NCBI RefSeq assembly: GCF_014697475.1
Contig: NZ_JACJRV010000045.1
Location: 1 to 59,255 of the forward strand
Source of the DNA: Nostoc sp. FACHB-152
GTDB taxonomy: Bacteria > Cyanobacteriota > Cyanobacteriia > Cyanobacteriales > Nostocaceae
Direction of reading: 5' to 3'
DNA: 59,255 bases
The translations under genes were made by a program, and so were the position numbers. Position 1 is the stretch's first letter; each line of letters starts with the position of its first letter. Of this stretch, positions 26,092-36,160 are shown in pieces. A model generated the notes under the pieces. The model had not been told where the DNA came from. It ran no database searches and saw only the letters and a list, made by a program, of their open reading frames with translations.

Positions 26092-28140
26092 TTAGTTTAA
26101 TTTGGTGTCTAAACCTATTCTCGAACGTCTTTCTAGTTGTCCGAATTCTTCAATATCGGTTAAAATATTTTCCTGGGAAATAGCTCCTCCCATATCCAAC
26201 TGTAAACTAGGTTCAAATACACAACTGTTAAATCCTAAATATGACTCTTTATCCAAAGAAATCCAGGGTTGCAATAGCTTTATCCGAGCTTCTGTATAAG
26301 CTGGTGTATCTGCTTCAACCAGACGTTGAATAGTTTGTAGTTCTATTTCGTTATTAACTTGGAAAGGACTGAGCAAAACCCAAAAACGAAAAAGCTCGTT
26401 GTCCTCAAAGTATTCCTTTTTCAGGATTGCATTTACTTGGTTATTTTGGTTACTCTCTTCTAGTTGAAAATACTCAATTATTAAAGGGCGATCGCCTGTA
26501 AATAACTCGACTGTCGCGGCAATTCCTTCCCTTGTCCCGCGCTGCTTATATAGTTGCGGTGCTTTCCTAATCAAGTTGCGTAGTTGCTCTTGCGTCCAAT
26601 TGTCATCAGTAGCGATCGCCAGCCAGGTAGATAGCCAAGGTAAGAATTCCTCACCTACAACATCTGCATCAAAGTAGCGGACAATATGGTCTATCTGCCC
26701 TTCTAAGTTTCCTAAGAAGGTTTCAAATAACGAGAGAAAACGTTCAAGAAAATCGCGGCTTGTTTCATCCTCCTGATAAACAGCTGGTAAATAACGTAAA
26801 TATGACAGTCTCGGGAAAACTACACGAAGATTTTTAAGTATTGGCGTTTTATGTTCGGTGCCAATGAATTCTACTTTTAAATGCAGATATCGCCCTCGGG
26901 GACTGGGATTTTCTCGATCGCCGCGAATGAGAGCATCCCCAGGATTAATCAAAGGTTCAAAGTATGCTCCTGGCTGCCACTTACTATCTGTAATTGAATA
27001 ATAAACTTTTATTTGCGTGTTTTGGGGAATCTCCCGCTCTAAAATCAGTTTATGCCACTGTTGACCAGGCATAGTACTATCAAAAACTCTTGTAAAAGAA
27101 CCTGTCGGTAATTCTTGTCGCTTCTGGCGTAAAAATTGCTGTTCTCGCCGCAAAACGTTGACTGTTTGTTTCTCAGAATTGAAGATAAACAGGCGATCGC
27201 CGACGCAAATCATTTTGTGTACAGCACCGCGATAAGCTAAAACTGGTTCCACAGTTCCTCCAGATGGGGGACAGCGAAAAATGAATCTGTCTTCCTCTTC
27301 ACCCTCTTTCAGACTTCGCTTATCACCAATGTATACATTTCCCTGGCTGTCAACTGCTAGTCCTGAAGGTTCAATTTCTTCTGGAACCAATACTTGTTCG
27401 CGCAATTGGCGAAAAATAATCCATGTACTAATACCGTTGCTATCAAACCTCACTACCTTTTCATTATTTTTTTCATTATTTTTTCTACTATAAAGAACAT
27501 AAACAGTGCCATTGCTACCCAAGGCGATCGCAGTTGGATGTACAGTATCATTATTATCTCTGGTAAATCTTGTTGTTTCTATTCGTTGTCCTGATGGAGC
27601 ATATTTAGCAACAACCTGTTCGCCACAATCTAAAAGCGCATATACTGTCCCGTCTGTTGTATGCGCCGCCAAATCGACAACCTTCACATTTTCTGGAAGC
27701 GTCACAACCCATCTAATTTGCCAGTTAAATCGGGAAAAGGCATAGATACGAGATTGAATTGTATCTCCTGCAACTTGCTCTATAACTTCAGATTCATCTG
27801 CTACGTAAATAGTCGATTTACTAAAGGCAATGTTTGTAGGCTTACCAAGTAAAGCATCCAGATATGCAACTGGTTCTAAGTATTTTTGCTCTGAATCAAA
27901 AAGCCAAATTCGTCGCTCTTTTGTATTCAGCAAATACAGTTGGGAAAAATCATCAACCCCCAAATCAACAGCTTCCAATTGTCCAAAAAATTGTTTGTCA
28001 AAAATCTGGCTTTCAAATACGAATTGATAACCAGGTTTTAGTTGCAATCCCTCATCAGAAATGTGCAAATTTTCCGGCTGGCATTTTTGCCAATCAGCTT
28101 TTGTATTCAAAACTAAAAATTTAAATTCTTTCTGGTTCAT
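26092..28140 (-). CDS. Phage tail-like baseplate protein (TIGR02242 type) with N-terminal propeller
   Basis: The C-terminal half carries the tail-protein signature LRYLPAVYQEDETSRDFLERF, then FLPWLSTWLAIATDDNW and APQLYKQRGTREGI (about 450-580), as in gpI/TIGR02242 proteins that sit at the baseplate periphery. Residues about 30-340 contain repeated strands with GVDDFSQLYLLNT, GLAVDSQGNVYIGD and similar blades, resembling an NHL-type beta-propeller. The combined architecture is typical of eCIS baseplate proteins between the J-like proteins and the fibre. The gene lies 30 bp after the 857-aa gene. Confidence 0.8.
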   Translation of the reverse strand: MNQKEFKFLVLNTKADWQKCQPENLHISDEGLQLKPGYQFVFESQIFDKQFFGQLEAVDLGVDDFSQLYLLNTKERRIWLFDSEQKYLEPVAYLDALLGKPTNIAFSKSTIYVADESEVIEQVAGDTIQSRIYAFSRFNWQIRWVVTLPENVKVVDLAAHTTDGTVYALLDCGEQVVAKYAPSGQRIETTRFTRDNNDTVHPTAIALGSNGTVYVLYSRKNNEKNNEKVVRFDSNGISTWIIFRQLREQVLVPEEIEPSGLAVDSQGNVYIGDKRSLKEGEEEDRFIFRCPPSGGTVEPVLAYRGAVHKMICVGDRLFIFNSEKQTVNVLRREQQFLRQKRQELPTGSFTRVFDSTMPGQQWHKLILEREIPQNTQIKVYYSITDSKWQPGAYFEPLINPGDALIRGDRENPSPRGRYLHLKVEFIGTEHKTPILKNLRVVFPRLSYLRYLPAVYQEDETSRDFLERFLSLFETFLGNLEGQIDHIVRYFDADVVGEEFLPWLSTWLAIATDDNWTQEQLRNLIRKAPQLYKQRGTREGIAATVELFTGDRPLIIEYFQLEESNQNNQVNAILKKEYFEDNELFRFWVLLSPFQVNNEIELQTIQRLVEADTPAYTEARIKLLQPWISLDKESYLGFNSCVFEPSLQLDMGGAISQENILTDIEEFGQLERRSRIGLDTKLN

Positions 28141-28170
28141 ATCATTGTCTTAATTTATAAATTTTTCTTC

Positions 28171-30744
28171 TTAATAAGAGATTTCGTGTTTAGTTGAGTA
28201 AATCAAACTATTTGTAGAAATATGAATATTTCCGTATTGGTCGAGATATGCCTCCGCATCTTGATCTGCATTTGGAATAGATAAAACTAAGCTTTTTACA
28301 GAATCCACCCCTGATGTAAAATCTTCAATTGCTTTATAAACTTCCGATTCATAGACTGTTCGTCCAAACTGCCAGCCTCTACCTTCCGAGCCTCCATTTA
28401 AGGGGTGTAAAAATCTCTCAATCAGGGACTTATTTACTTGGTTGCAAACCTCATCAGGGTCAAATCCAGAGCGAATCCGTAATAAAGCCTTCACTTTGAC
28501 TTCAACATAGCAGGGGGGAATGACTTCTAATTTGGTAGTAATCAACCTGTGTGGTTCTAAATGTTGGCGAACATTTTGCAGAAATCCTGAGCTTGGGGAA
28601 GCAGGTACAAGGGTTTCACTGTAAGGTACAACCACTACTTTGACCAAATTTTTTGCTGACGCTGCGGTTGGTGCAATCGCTTTAGCTCTAGCAACACGAA
28701 GTCCAGGGGTGGAAAGAGCCAATAACTCGAAATCTTCAGAAGTAACAGTTCGTTCTATTTGCTTCAAGTCTTTTCTGGCACGTAGTTTCGCTTTTTCTAA
28801 TGTTTCTAGTGGCGCACCCCCAGAGGCGACTCCTTGGTTTTCTACTATTAATTTTGTAGGATATATAGATTCTGCATCCACTAATTGATTAATTGTATTC
28901 GCTTCAACATTACCTTTTTCTCCACTGCTGGTTTGACAAGAAACTACACAGATACTTTGCTTGTCTTCAAAATCTAAAACCTGGGGAATATCGCCATTAA
29001 TACCGTCACCAAAATAAATTTCACCCTTCTCCGTATCTAAGACATAATGTGGGTCTTCTGGCTTGGAAGCATCAAAATCATCAACTCGAATCCAATCCCG
29101 CCAGAAGTAATCTTCTTGAATTTGCTCTTTAACTTGAATTTTAAAGCTTTCGGGAACTACGAAAAACTGCTTGAGAGAGAAAGTTTGACCTGGCATTCCA
29201 TTGCTACCACCGAGAAACCGCTTTTCCTCAAATTCGTCTAGATAAGAAACAAGTCTGATATTGTTTGTACCTTTTGATGGGACTCTACCGCGAAAAGTAA
29301 CCGTTACTGTTCCTTGTTCTTGGTTTTTTTGTAGCCTATAATTCTGCCAATCTTTCCAGTATCCATACTGCACTTCAAATTTATGAGATAAGACAACAGC
29401 CAGCCAAAAAATTGGGTCTAAAATTTCTAAGCGAGAGTTAAAGAATAATAAGGATAGGGTTAAAGGAAATTGTTTAACTTGAATGATGCTGTCGCCAGTT
29501 AGCATTAAATATGAAACTGGAAATGATTGAGCACGTTGATAATTACTTGAATAGGTTTTAAATTCGCTGATGCTATGTTTTTGAGTAACTGCAATAGCAT
29601 TTAATAAAATATTGTTTATTTTAGGAGGTAGTTCATATCCAGCATTTTGAACAGTTACTCGCAGCCAGAAAAGTTGTTCTGGGAAAGGAAATATATTACG
29701 TACATACATATCCATTGGCGCTATAAACCACATCCGACCACTCTGGGATAAATTCAGCGTTTCGTCACGAGCGATATCTAGTTGTTTCCACAGGCGATCG
29801 CTACCACAATATTCCCAAGCAAGATTAGCTGAAGGAATAATTTTTACAGGTTTTTCTCCATATTTACCTCGCTTAATAGGGTAATCTTCAAAGAGGTTAA
29901 AGGTTAAAGAGATGGATTGATTGACGGGAAATGGTTGACCGTATATACGGGTAGAGTTGTCTTTTTTGACGACAATAAAATAAATCTGATCCGTAATATT
30001 TTCATCGAAGGTAAGTTTGACCAGATTGTTCACTTCATCAAGTTCCAATGTTAGACATTTATTGCCATCAGTAATAATAATTTTCCCATCATCACTTTTA
30101 TAAATAGCTTCATGATCTATATTTTTAACCCAACTAAATCCAAGATATAGGTCTAAAAACTGCTTAAGTCTTTCGCTATGTGTGTCACCTTCGGTTCCAG
30201 GAACTTTATCCCAATCAAATATATATAATTTGAAACCAAAATACAGGCAACTCCCAGCTTCCGCCTTTTCACCAAAGGCAAAAAATGAAAGTCCCTGTTG
30301 CTCAATAGCTTTTATATTGTCTTTCCGTCCTAATTTAAAAGAACTAATCACCTTTTCTAAACTGTCTGGAATTATAAGCAAGGGAGCATCAGTCTCAAAT
30401 ATTATCTGCTCGTTAGTAGTTAGTTTTGTCCCTTGGGGAACCCTAATAGGTGCAATTTCCTGTTTATCAACAAACGAAAATTTGACATCAGTAGTCGCTG
30501 AGGTAACATCTTTCAGTCGTGTGCCAACAAGTTTCAGGAACTTGATAATATTTTCATCTCTAACTTGATCCAAATAATAACGCTGAAGTTCAGTCAGCCA
30601 AGCCAAAAGCTCGATGAAAGTAATACCAGGGTCGTGGGTATTATAATCTGTCCAGTCGGGGGCATAACGAGGAATTAATTTCCGCGCATCTTCCATCAAT
30701 TGGACAAAAGTTTTGTCATCTAGTTGTGGTAAAGGTAATGCCAT
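28171..30744 (-). CDS. eCIS baseplate J-like protein (Afp11/Afp12 type), 857 aa
   Basis: Predicted baseplate wedge component. The N-terminus has RYAPDWTDYNTHDPGITFIE, the conserved start of putative baseplate assembly proteins of this type. Later segments include LDTEKGEIYFGDGINGDIP and EANTINQLVDAESI, then EKAKLRARKDLKQIERTVTS and EDFELLA, which are baseplate-J features. The C-terminus contains RIRSGFDPDEVCNQVNKSL and LHPLNGGSEGRGWQFGR, shared with the next gene upstream, so the two are paralogues. It lies 23 bp from the 1092-aa gene, presumably co-translated. Confidence 0.9.
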   Translation of the reverse strand: MALPLPQLDDKTFVQLMEDARKLIPRYAPDWTDYNTHDPGITFIELLAWLTELQRYYLDQVRDENIIKFLKLVGTRLKDVTSATTDVKFSFVDKQEIAPIRVPQGTKLTTNEQIIFETDAPLLIIPDSLEKVISSFKLGRKDNIKAIEQQGLSFFAFGEKAEAGSCLYFGFKLYIFDWDKVPGTEGDTHSERLKQFLDLYLGFSWVKNIDHEAIYKSDDGKIIITDGNKCLTLELDEVNNLVKLTFDENITDQIYFIVVKKDNSTRIYGQPFPVNQSISLTFNLFEDYPIKRGKYGEKPVKIIPSANLAWEYCGSDRLWKQLDIARDETLNLSQSGRMWFIAPMDMYVRNIFPFPEQLFWLRVTVQNAGYELPPKINNILLNAIAVTQKHSISEFKTYSSNYQRAQSFPVSYLMLTGDSIIQVKQFPLTLSLLFFNSRLEILDPIFWLAVVLSHKFEVQYGYWKDWQNYRLQKNQEQGTVTVTFRGRVPSKGTNNIRLVSYLDEFEEKRFLGGSNGMPGQTFSLKQFFVVPESFKIQVKEQIQEDYFWRDWIRVDDFDASKPEDPHYVLDTEKGEIYFGDGINGDIPQVLDFEDKQSICVVSCQTSSGEKGNVEANTINQLVDAESIYPTKLIVENQGVASGGAPLETLEKAKLRARKDLKQIERTVTSEDFELLALSTPGLRVARAKAIAPTAASAKNLVKVVVVPYSETLVPASPSSGFLQNVRQHLEPHRLITTKLEVIPPCYVEVKVKALLRIRSGFDPDEVCNQVNKSLIERFLHPLNGGSEGRGWQFGRTVYESEVYKAIEDFTSGVDSVKSLVLSIPNADQDAEAYLDQYGNIHISTNSLIYSTKHEISY

Positions 30745-30767
30745 TGTTGCTGCTTCCTAACTGTCTA

Positions 30768-33700
30768 TTAACCAACCGTAACTTCGGAATTAATGTCGGC
30801 TTTGACATCAATTATGTGTTTGCCACTGCAAACTAATGCATAGGGAACTATATTGATTTCTACAGAACTATCCGGCGTGATTTGCCAGCTACGGTTAGTG
30901 TTTGTATCTCTAACAGTCATCGATAGGTAACTGACACGATCTAAGTTAGGGATGGAACCTAACAAACCATAAAAATCAGACAAGCAAGGTAAGCGTCCAA
31001 ATTGCCAACCTTGATTGGAGTAACCGCCAGCTAAAGGATGCAGAAATGCATTGAGCTTTTGGATTACCATCTGGTCTACAAACGGTACTGCATCGACCTC
31101 AGCCGCGAACAGCCTTGTCTGGATGCCAATCTCGATATAAATGGGGCCACAAACATGAAGATGTTTGGGTGAGGTAACAACATTTGCAGTATGGTTCCGC
31201 AGGTATTGCTCAACTGTTTGTCTTAGTTGTAAAGAGGGTTGGGGTTTTGCTTCGCTGCTTTTAGGGACAATGACGACCGTAACCCAACCTGGTTGGCTCT
31301 TTTTTTCGTCATTAAAATTGGGCAGGCACTTGACACGCGCAACGCTGCGAGAAGCTTGACGAGTCAACCATTCAAAATCTCCTTTGCTGACGGCGCGGTT
31401 ACGATGTTTCAACATTTGTGGGCCGCGTTTGAGAGCTTGTTCTAACAACTCGCTATCTGAACCACCTTGGGCGGCTTCTGGGTTCGTAACGCTATCAACA
31501 AAAGCAATCGAACTTGTTAAACTGGTGATTTCAAAACTACCAACATTACCTTGTTCTCCACCACCAAATTGATAATTAGCCCTAATATTATTTGTTCCTA
31601 TGGGTGGGACTGCTCCTTCTACACCGTTACCAAATTTAATCACCCCAAAAGTCTGGTCAATTTCATAATGGCGATCGCTAGATGTAGATTCGATCAAATC
31701 ATTTCTTGGCTCCCATTTGATCCAAAATTCTCTGGTATTCCCTGCGTCGTCTTTGACTTCATTCACTGAGAATTTATCTAACAGTTCTTTTCTTTCATCC
31801 GCAGATAAGGCACTCAATTCATTTACCCAAATTTCTTCTGCAATCGCTGGGTATTTGAACAACTCGAATATTTGCTCGGCTTTGCCATCGCTGGAACCAA
31901 GAATTTCATTTTGAATTCTCTTTGTTTGAGATACCCATGTTGTATTTAAATAAATTCCTTTAATTTTAGGAGCAGGAGCAAAGCCTGTAAGCTGCGTATA
32001 TTTAAGACCTTTCTCCTGGGGCTGAAATTTGTCATTGATATCAACAGCCCGAATCCAGTAAAGTGATTTACCAAAGCGCAAGGTTTGAGCAAAATCAGCC
32101 GACCCGAAAAATTCAACTGTTCCGCTTTGGGTCAGGTTGTTAGTTCCATCCCCAACCTCTAGCCTAGACCACTCACCTCTACCATTCTCCCGTCTATAAT
32201 ATTCCCAATTAATCCGGGGCATGTTTGTCTCAGTATAAGCCTGTATTTCCAGAGAAAAGAAAATACTAATTGGACCTTTCAAAGGAGGTGCATCAAAGCC
32301 TAAATAAAGAGACTGATGTTCATCTTTTAGAGCCTGGAAGGGCTCGAAGGGAAGAGCTTTTTGGCTTTCTTCAGTTTTATCTTTGTATTGCAGATTATTA
32401 AGAAGTAAACAATATTCTAAAGGACTAGCTGAGGGAGCATAGGTAATTTTAAAGTCTTCAAGATGGGGTGGATTAAACCGATATTCACTGATGCTTTCAC
32501 TAGTTACTTGTCTCCCATAAATGCCATTAACCAAGCGTACTCTCAGCCAGTATTTTTGCTGACCATTAACTAATGTTGGTTTGATATCCTCAGGACAGGT
32601 AAAAGTAATTGCTGCAATTTCTCCATCTTGCTTAGTCAAATTGAGTATTGTTTTATCTGGTTCTTCCGCAAATGTTAAAATATTCCAGCCTGTGCCATGC
32701 CAATATTCCCAAGAAAGAATTGGGTCTTTTATTTCAGTGCTAAAGTCTTCTTCTGGTTGGATAATTTTAAATTGCAGAGTTAGAGGTGCACCCTTCTTAG
32801 AAAAAGCTTCTTGACTAGCAAAATAGAAACTATCCGATAGCCGAGGTTGTTTACCAAAAGGATAAAAATCCTGGGAAATATCAATTGGGACATCATTATA
32901 AAATGCCATGTCAGGAGATAGACATGGAGTCGTTTCGTCTTTTACTAATGGTGTAGCTGTGACTTTAATACTGTTTATTTTAACTTGTTGTAAATCGTTG
33001 ATTGGTGGTAATTTGCTCTCCGACAGCCCATTAACAATGTAGCGAATCCAGCGACTCTTAATACCATTAATCTCTATTTCTTGAATTTCATCGTCATTAT
33101 TTTTATCTAAAATCAGATTGTTAGACTCAACTCTAAACTCATCAAAGTCACGCCATTCTAATGGTTTATTTTCTTTACATCCTCCGCAGTACTGCCACTT
33201 AATTAAATCAGAACCTAAAAGATTTATCTGTGAACACGTTAATTCCAGCGTTATCCGTACGCTAGCTGTAATATTAAAAATATCTTGATGCCCTAAATAT
33301 AAAATATGTTCTTGTTTATTGATTCCTACAGATAAATCAAAAATTATATTTTTTTCAACTAAAGTATCTGTGTAATAACTAGTAGCAAGTCGATTTTTGA
33401 TGGTAACTTTCTTCTCAGAGACTTCATCTACTTCTACATACTCAAAACCCGATAGCATACTAGCTTCGCCAATTTTGAGTATGTCCCCTGCATTGATTTC
33501 CGAGGTATTGTCTAAAAATAAGCTTGTCTGATTTTGCTGCGCATCCAAAACTAATCTGGCAAAGAAAGCAGTTCGTTTTTCTACTGTCAAGAAATTTGGA
33601 GGTGCGGAGAAAATACTATCCTTTTTATTGTTAACACTATAAGCATCAACTAGCTTGGCTGGAGTCGCAAAAATATTCCTTTCCGTCTCAAAAACGATGG

Positions 33701-34046
33701 AGTCACCTCCTTCTAGGGCTTGAGCAGTCACCTCAGTTTTGGCAGGAATCAAAACAGGTGCAATCGTACCATCGCTCACCTTAAATGTCACAGGTACGCG
33801 AGCCTGTGCAGCAGGTAATAGCTTGACACCAAGCATATCGAGGAAAGCGATGAAATTTTTCTCTGGTACCAGGTTCAATTGCTGGAGTGTACCTGTATAT
33901 AAATGAGCAAAGATTTTGAGCAGTGCTGAACCTGAATCTTGATGTTCAGAAACTATCCACTCCGAAGTATAGAAGGGTACTAGCTTTTGGATTTCTTGTA
34001 GAATTGTTTCAAAATTTTTAGAGCCAATTTTTGGTGGTGCTGACAT
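30768..34046 (-). CDS. eCIS baseplate J-like protein (Afp11/Afp12 type), 1092 aa
   Basis: The larger of two paralogous baseplate wedge proteins. Near the N-terminus are VSEHQDSGSALLKIFAHL and LDMLGVKLLPAAQARVPVTF. The J-like core has DQTFGVIKFGNGVEGAVPP, then QALKRGPQMLKHRNRAVSKG and DFEWLTRQAS, and the C-terminal LHPLAGGYSNQGWQFGRLP matches the 857-aa paralogue. A central insertion of beta-sandwich-like segments, with several W-E-Y-W-type motifs (SWEYWHGTGW, NWEYYRRENG), makes it longer. A CGGC pair is at about residue 288. It follows the gp25 gene after a 54-bp gap. Confidence 0.9.
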   Translation of the reverse strand: MSAPPKIGSKNFETILQEIQKLVPFYTSEWIVSEHQDSGSALLKIFAHLYTGTLQQLNLVPEKNFIAFLDMLGVKLLPAAQARVPVTFKVSDGTIAPVLIPAKTEVTAQALEGGDSIVFETERNIFATPAKLVDAYSVNNKKDSIFSAPPNFLTVEKRTAFFARLVLDAQQNQTSLFLDNTSEINAGDILKIGEASMLSGFEYVEVDEVSEKKVTIKNRLATSYYTDTLVEKNIIFDLSVGINKQEHILYLGHQDIFNITASVRITLELTCSQINLLGSDLIKWQYCGGCKENKPLEWRDFDEFRVESNNLILDKNNDDEIQEIEINGIKSRWIRYIVNGLSESKLPPINDLQQVKINSIKVTATPLVKDETTPCLSPDMAFYNDVPIDISQDFYPFGKQPRLSDSFYFASQEAFSKKGAPLTLQFKIIQPEEDFSTEIKDPILSWEYWHGTGWNILTFAEEPDKTILNLTKQDGEIAAITFTCPEDIKPTLVNGQQKYWLRVRLVNGIYGRQVTSESISEYRFNPPHLEDFKITYAPSASPLEYCLLLNNLQYKDKTEESQKALPFEPFQALKDEHQSLYLGFDAPPLKGPISIFFSLEIQAYTETNMPRINWEYYRRENGRGEWSRLEVGDGTNNLTQSGTVEFFGSADFAQTLRFGKSLYWIRAVDINDKFQPQEKGLKYTQLTGFAPAPKIKGIYLNTTWVSQTKRIQNEILGSSDGKAEQIFELFKYPAIAEEIWVNELSALSADERKELLDKFSVNEVKDDAGNTREFWIKWEPRNDLIESTSSDRHYEIDQTFGVIKFGNGVEGAVPPIGTNNIRANYQFGGGEQGNVGSFEITSLTSSIAFVDSVTNPEAAQGGSDSELLEQALKRGPQMLKHRNRAVSKGDFEWLTRQASRSVARVKCLPNFNDEKKSQPGWVTVVIVPKSSEAKPQPSLQLRQTVEQYLRNHTANVVTSPKHLHVCGPIYIEIGIQTRLFAAEVDAVPFVDQMVIQKLNAFLHPLAGGYSNQGWQFGRLPCLSDFYGLLGSIPNLDRVSYLSMTVRDTNTNRSWQITPDSSVEINIVPYALVCSGKHIIDVKADINSEVTVG

Positions 34047-34100
34047 TTTCGTACCTCATTTATTTTATCAAGCACTTTAGTGCTTACTCCCAACTTAAAA

Positions 34101-34496
34101 TCATCCACCTTGGAGATAAAACGGATAAACTAAATTGAACTCATTATTTGTCTTGCGAACGCAATAATTAATATCAATCAAGAGTTTGCCAATATTATTT
34201 TGCTCCGCTGAAACTTTAACCTCATCCACATCAATTCTGGGTTCCCAACGAGTTAAGGCTTCACGTACATTTAACTCTACTGAACCTATAGTTGCCATAC
34301 TGAGGGTTGCAAAGACAAGATTATGGATACCGCAGCCAAAATCAGGTTGCATAATTCTTTCGCCTTTTGCAGTAGCAAGAATTATCCAAATTGCTTCTTG
34401 GATGTCTTTGTCATATTCGGACATTGATATTTTTCCAGTTGGGATATCTACTTTAACTGGAAATTTCCAACCGACCCCTAAAAATTCTTTAGCCAT
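34101..34496 (-). CDS. gp25-like baseplate protein (Afp9 type)
   Basis: A 131-residue wedge protein homologous to T4 gp25, which links the baseplate to sheath initiation. The typical signature is ATAKGERIMQPDFGCGIHNL (residues about 42-61), followed by LTRWEPRIDVDEV. Its length is normal for the family. It sits between the spike and J-like genes, exactly where Afp9 is found in related clusters. Confidence 0.92.
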   Translation of the reverse strand: MAKEFLGVGWKFPVKVDIPTGKISMSEYDKDIQEAIWIILATAKGERIMQPDFGCGIHNLVFATLSMATIGSVELNVREALTRWEPRIDVDEVKVSAEQNNIGKLLIDINYCVRKTNNEFNLVYPFYLQGG

Positions 34497-34524
34497 AGCG
34501 ACTTCGTACCTCTTTTTGATTTGA

Positions 34525-34839
34525 TTATGCTTCTGTATCTTTGAGATTTGGATAAATAAAACCCATTACAAAAGGATATTCAAAATTATCTTGCTCAAAG
34601 GCAACTAATACCACGTCATGAACTTCTATTTGAGGAGGAGTACCTTTAATCGGTGTAATAATTCTTGCCAATATCTCATCATTTGTGCCATCAGATTTTT
34701 TTCGCCATTGAAATTTTATTTTTACTTTTCCAGTACTTAGCTCTGATATATTCGTTACGGTGGCAAGGGCGACACCTTTGATAAGTGCGCCACTGCTTTG
34801 GTCTTCAGATTGAATTGAAAGATTATGTAATTGACTCAT
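34525..34839 (-). CDS. OB-fold spike/baseplate gpV-like protein
   Basis: A 104-residue protein with the gp5/VgrG-type OB-fold pattern: KGVALATVTNISELSTGKVK, then ARIITPIKGTPPQIEVHDVV and NFEYPFVMGFIYP. It would trimerise with the hub protein to form the central spike base. It is unusually short, lacking an extended beta-helix, and no PAAR tip gene is seen near it. It lies between the hub and gp25 genes. Confidence 0.75.
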   Translation of the reverse strand: MSQLHNLSIQSEDQSSGALIKGVALATVTNISELSTGKVKIKFQWRKKSDGTNDEILARIITPIKGTPPQIEVHDVVLVAFEQDNFEYPFVMGFIYPNLKDTEA

Positions 34840-34902
34840 GATAAGTAGAACGATGGGAAAAAAAACAAACTATGTAACAGAATGTAAACTTAAAGGGGAA
34901 GC

Positions 34903-36156
34903 TTACATTAGCTTTTTAGTATTTGCACCACTCGACCTATCTGCTTTATCTGCTTTACTTCCCTCTGAGCCACCGAATGGTGTTGCTGTTGATGTTAATG
35001 TTATCTCATTTTCATCGGGTACTTTTTTGACATTAAAAGTTGTTTTGTAGCCGGAGTTACTAATACTGTGATTTGTCTGACTAATGTAATAAGTTCGGCT
35101 GAATTTTGTACCTAAACCTTGAAGGTTAATATTTGTGCCAGCCAAAATATCAGGAATACCAATTGATTCTCCACTACCTTTGAGGACTTCTTCATTTTTT
35201 TTCAATAAAATAGATTTTGCGAGGCTTTTGGCATGATCTTCGGATGATACAGTCTGTTTTACTTGCTCTTGTAGAAGTTGCTCGGTTACCTTTTGGCCTG
35301 TTAGAGCTTTAAATGCCTTTTTAATAGAGATTTTTGCAATCTCATCATTTAATATCCTTGCTGTGCCGACAATATTAATTTTTTTCTCAGTATTTTGCCC
35401 CATTACATCTACTTGAACAAGTCGCTCAGCAATATTAAATTCTGGAGAAAAACTGACTAGACTTTTCTCCCACTCTAAAGTCACAACTGGTTCTGTTTTA
35501 TATGCTGGCTTGCGGAAAAAAAGTGCTTTTCCAAACACAAAAAATTCATAATAATTCCTTTCAGCTAATCGCTTTAAAAATTCAAAATCATTTTCTTTTT
35601 CTTGCTTGATAATTTGAGGATGTTTGACATCCGATTTCTCAATACTGTCTTGCTGAGCAAAAGGTGTATTAGCACTAGGAGAAGTTTGTAGACCATATTC
35701 TGAAGCCAGAATTTTTACTACCTCACTATCAGTTGTATCTTTCCACGATCGCGGTTTGTTTTCCTTCATCATTCGATAAGAAATATCAAAACCACCTACT
35801 TCTATCTGGGGAGCGCTACCGGAGGGAAAAGTTACTTTAACTGATGTAAGTATGCCAAACATCAGAGTTTTTCGTTGACTGCCATATCCTAGTTTGATCT
35901 CAACTTCTGCATCAAAAACTAGTATTTGTTCAACAAATGACCGCAGTTCTCTCTTAGTCGCATCAAAAGCATTATTAACGGTAAAGGAAAAAGTATCAGC
36001 ACCGTCTAATGTATTGTCAATAGTGACACTGGAAACTTCTATACTTTCCTTTGTGTTCTCCTGACCTAGTTTGAGAATATCATTGCCATCAACGATAATT
36101 TCAAAAAAAGGAGCGTATAAATTTTCGTATTTTGCTTCTAATGCAACAATGTCCAT
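34903..36156 (-). CDS. Spike hub protein (gpD/gp27-like, Afp8/VgrG-type)
   Basis: A 417-residue baseplate hub. It begins with a beta-rich domain (LYAPFFEIIVDGNDI) and contains the family segments SFTVNNAFD, LGYGSQRKTLMFGILTSVKV and ENDFEFLKRLAERNYYEFFV, then FFRKPAYKTEPVVTLEW. These match phage protein D/late control proteins that form the hub beneath the tube. The OB-fold spike domain that is fused in Afp8 and VgrG is here a separate gene directly downstream. It lies only 4 bp after the LysM gene. Confidence 0.88.
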   Translation of the reverse strand: MDIVALEAKYENLYAPFFEIIVDGNDILKLGQENTKESIEVSSVTIDNTLDGADTFSFTVNNAFDATKRELRSFVEQILVFDAEVEIKLGYGSQRKTLMFGILTSVKVTFPSGSAPQIEVGGFDISYRMMKENKPRSWKDTTDSEVVKILASEYGLQTSPSANTPFAQQDSIEKSDVKHPQIIKQEKENDFEFLKRLAERNYYEFFVFGKALFFRKPAYKTEPVVTLEWEKSLVSFSPEFNIAERLVQVDVMGQNTEKKINIVGTARILNDEIAKISIKKAFKALTGQKVTEQLLQEQVKQTVSSEDHAKSLAKSILLKKNEEVLKGSGESIGIPDILAGTNINLQGLGTKFSRTYYISQTNHSISNSGYKTTFNVKKVPDENEITLTSTATPFGGSEGSKADKADRSSGANTKKLM

Positions 36157-36160
36157 AAGG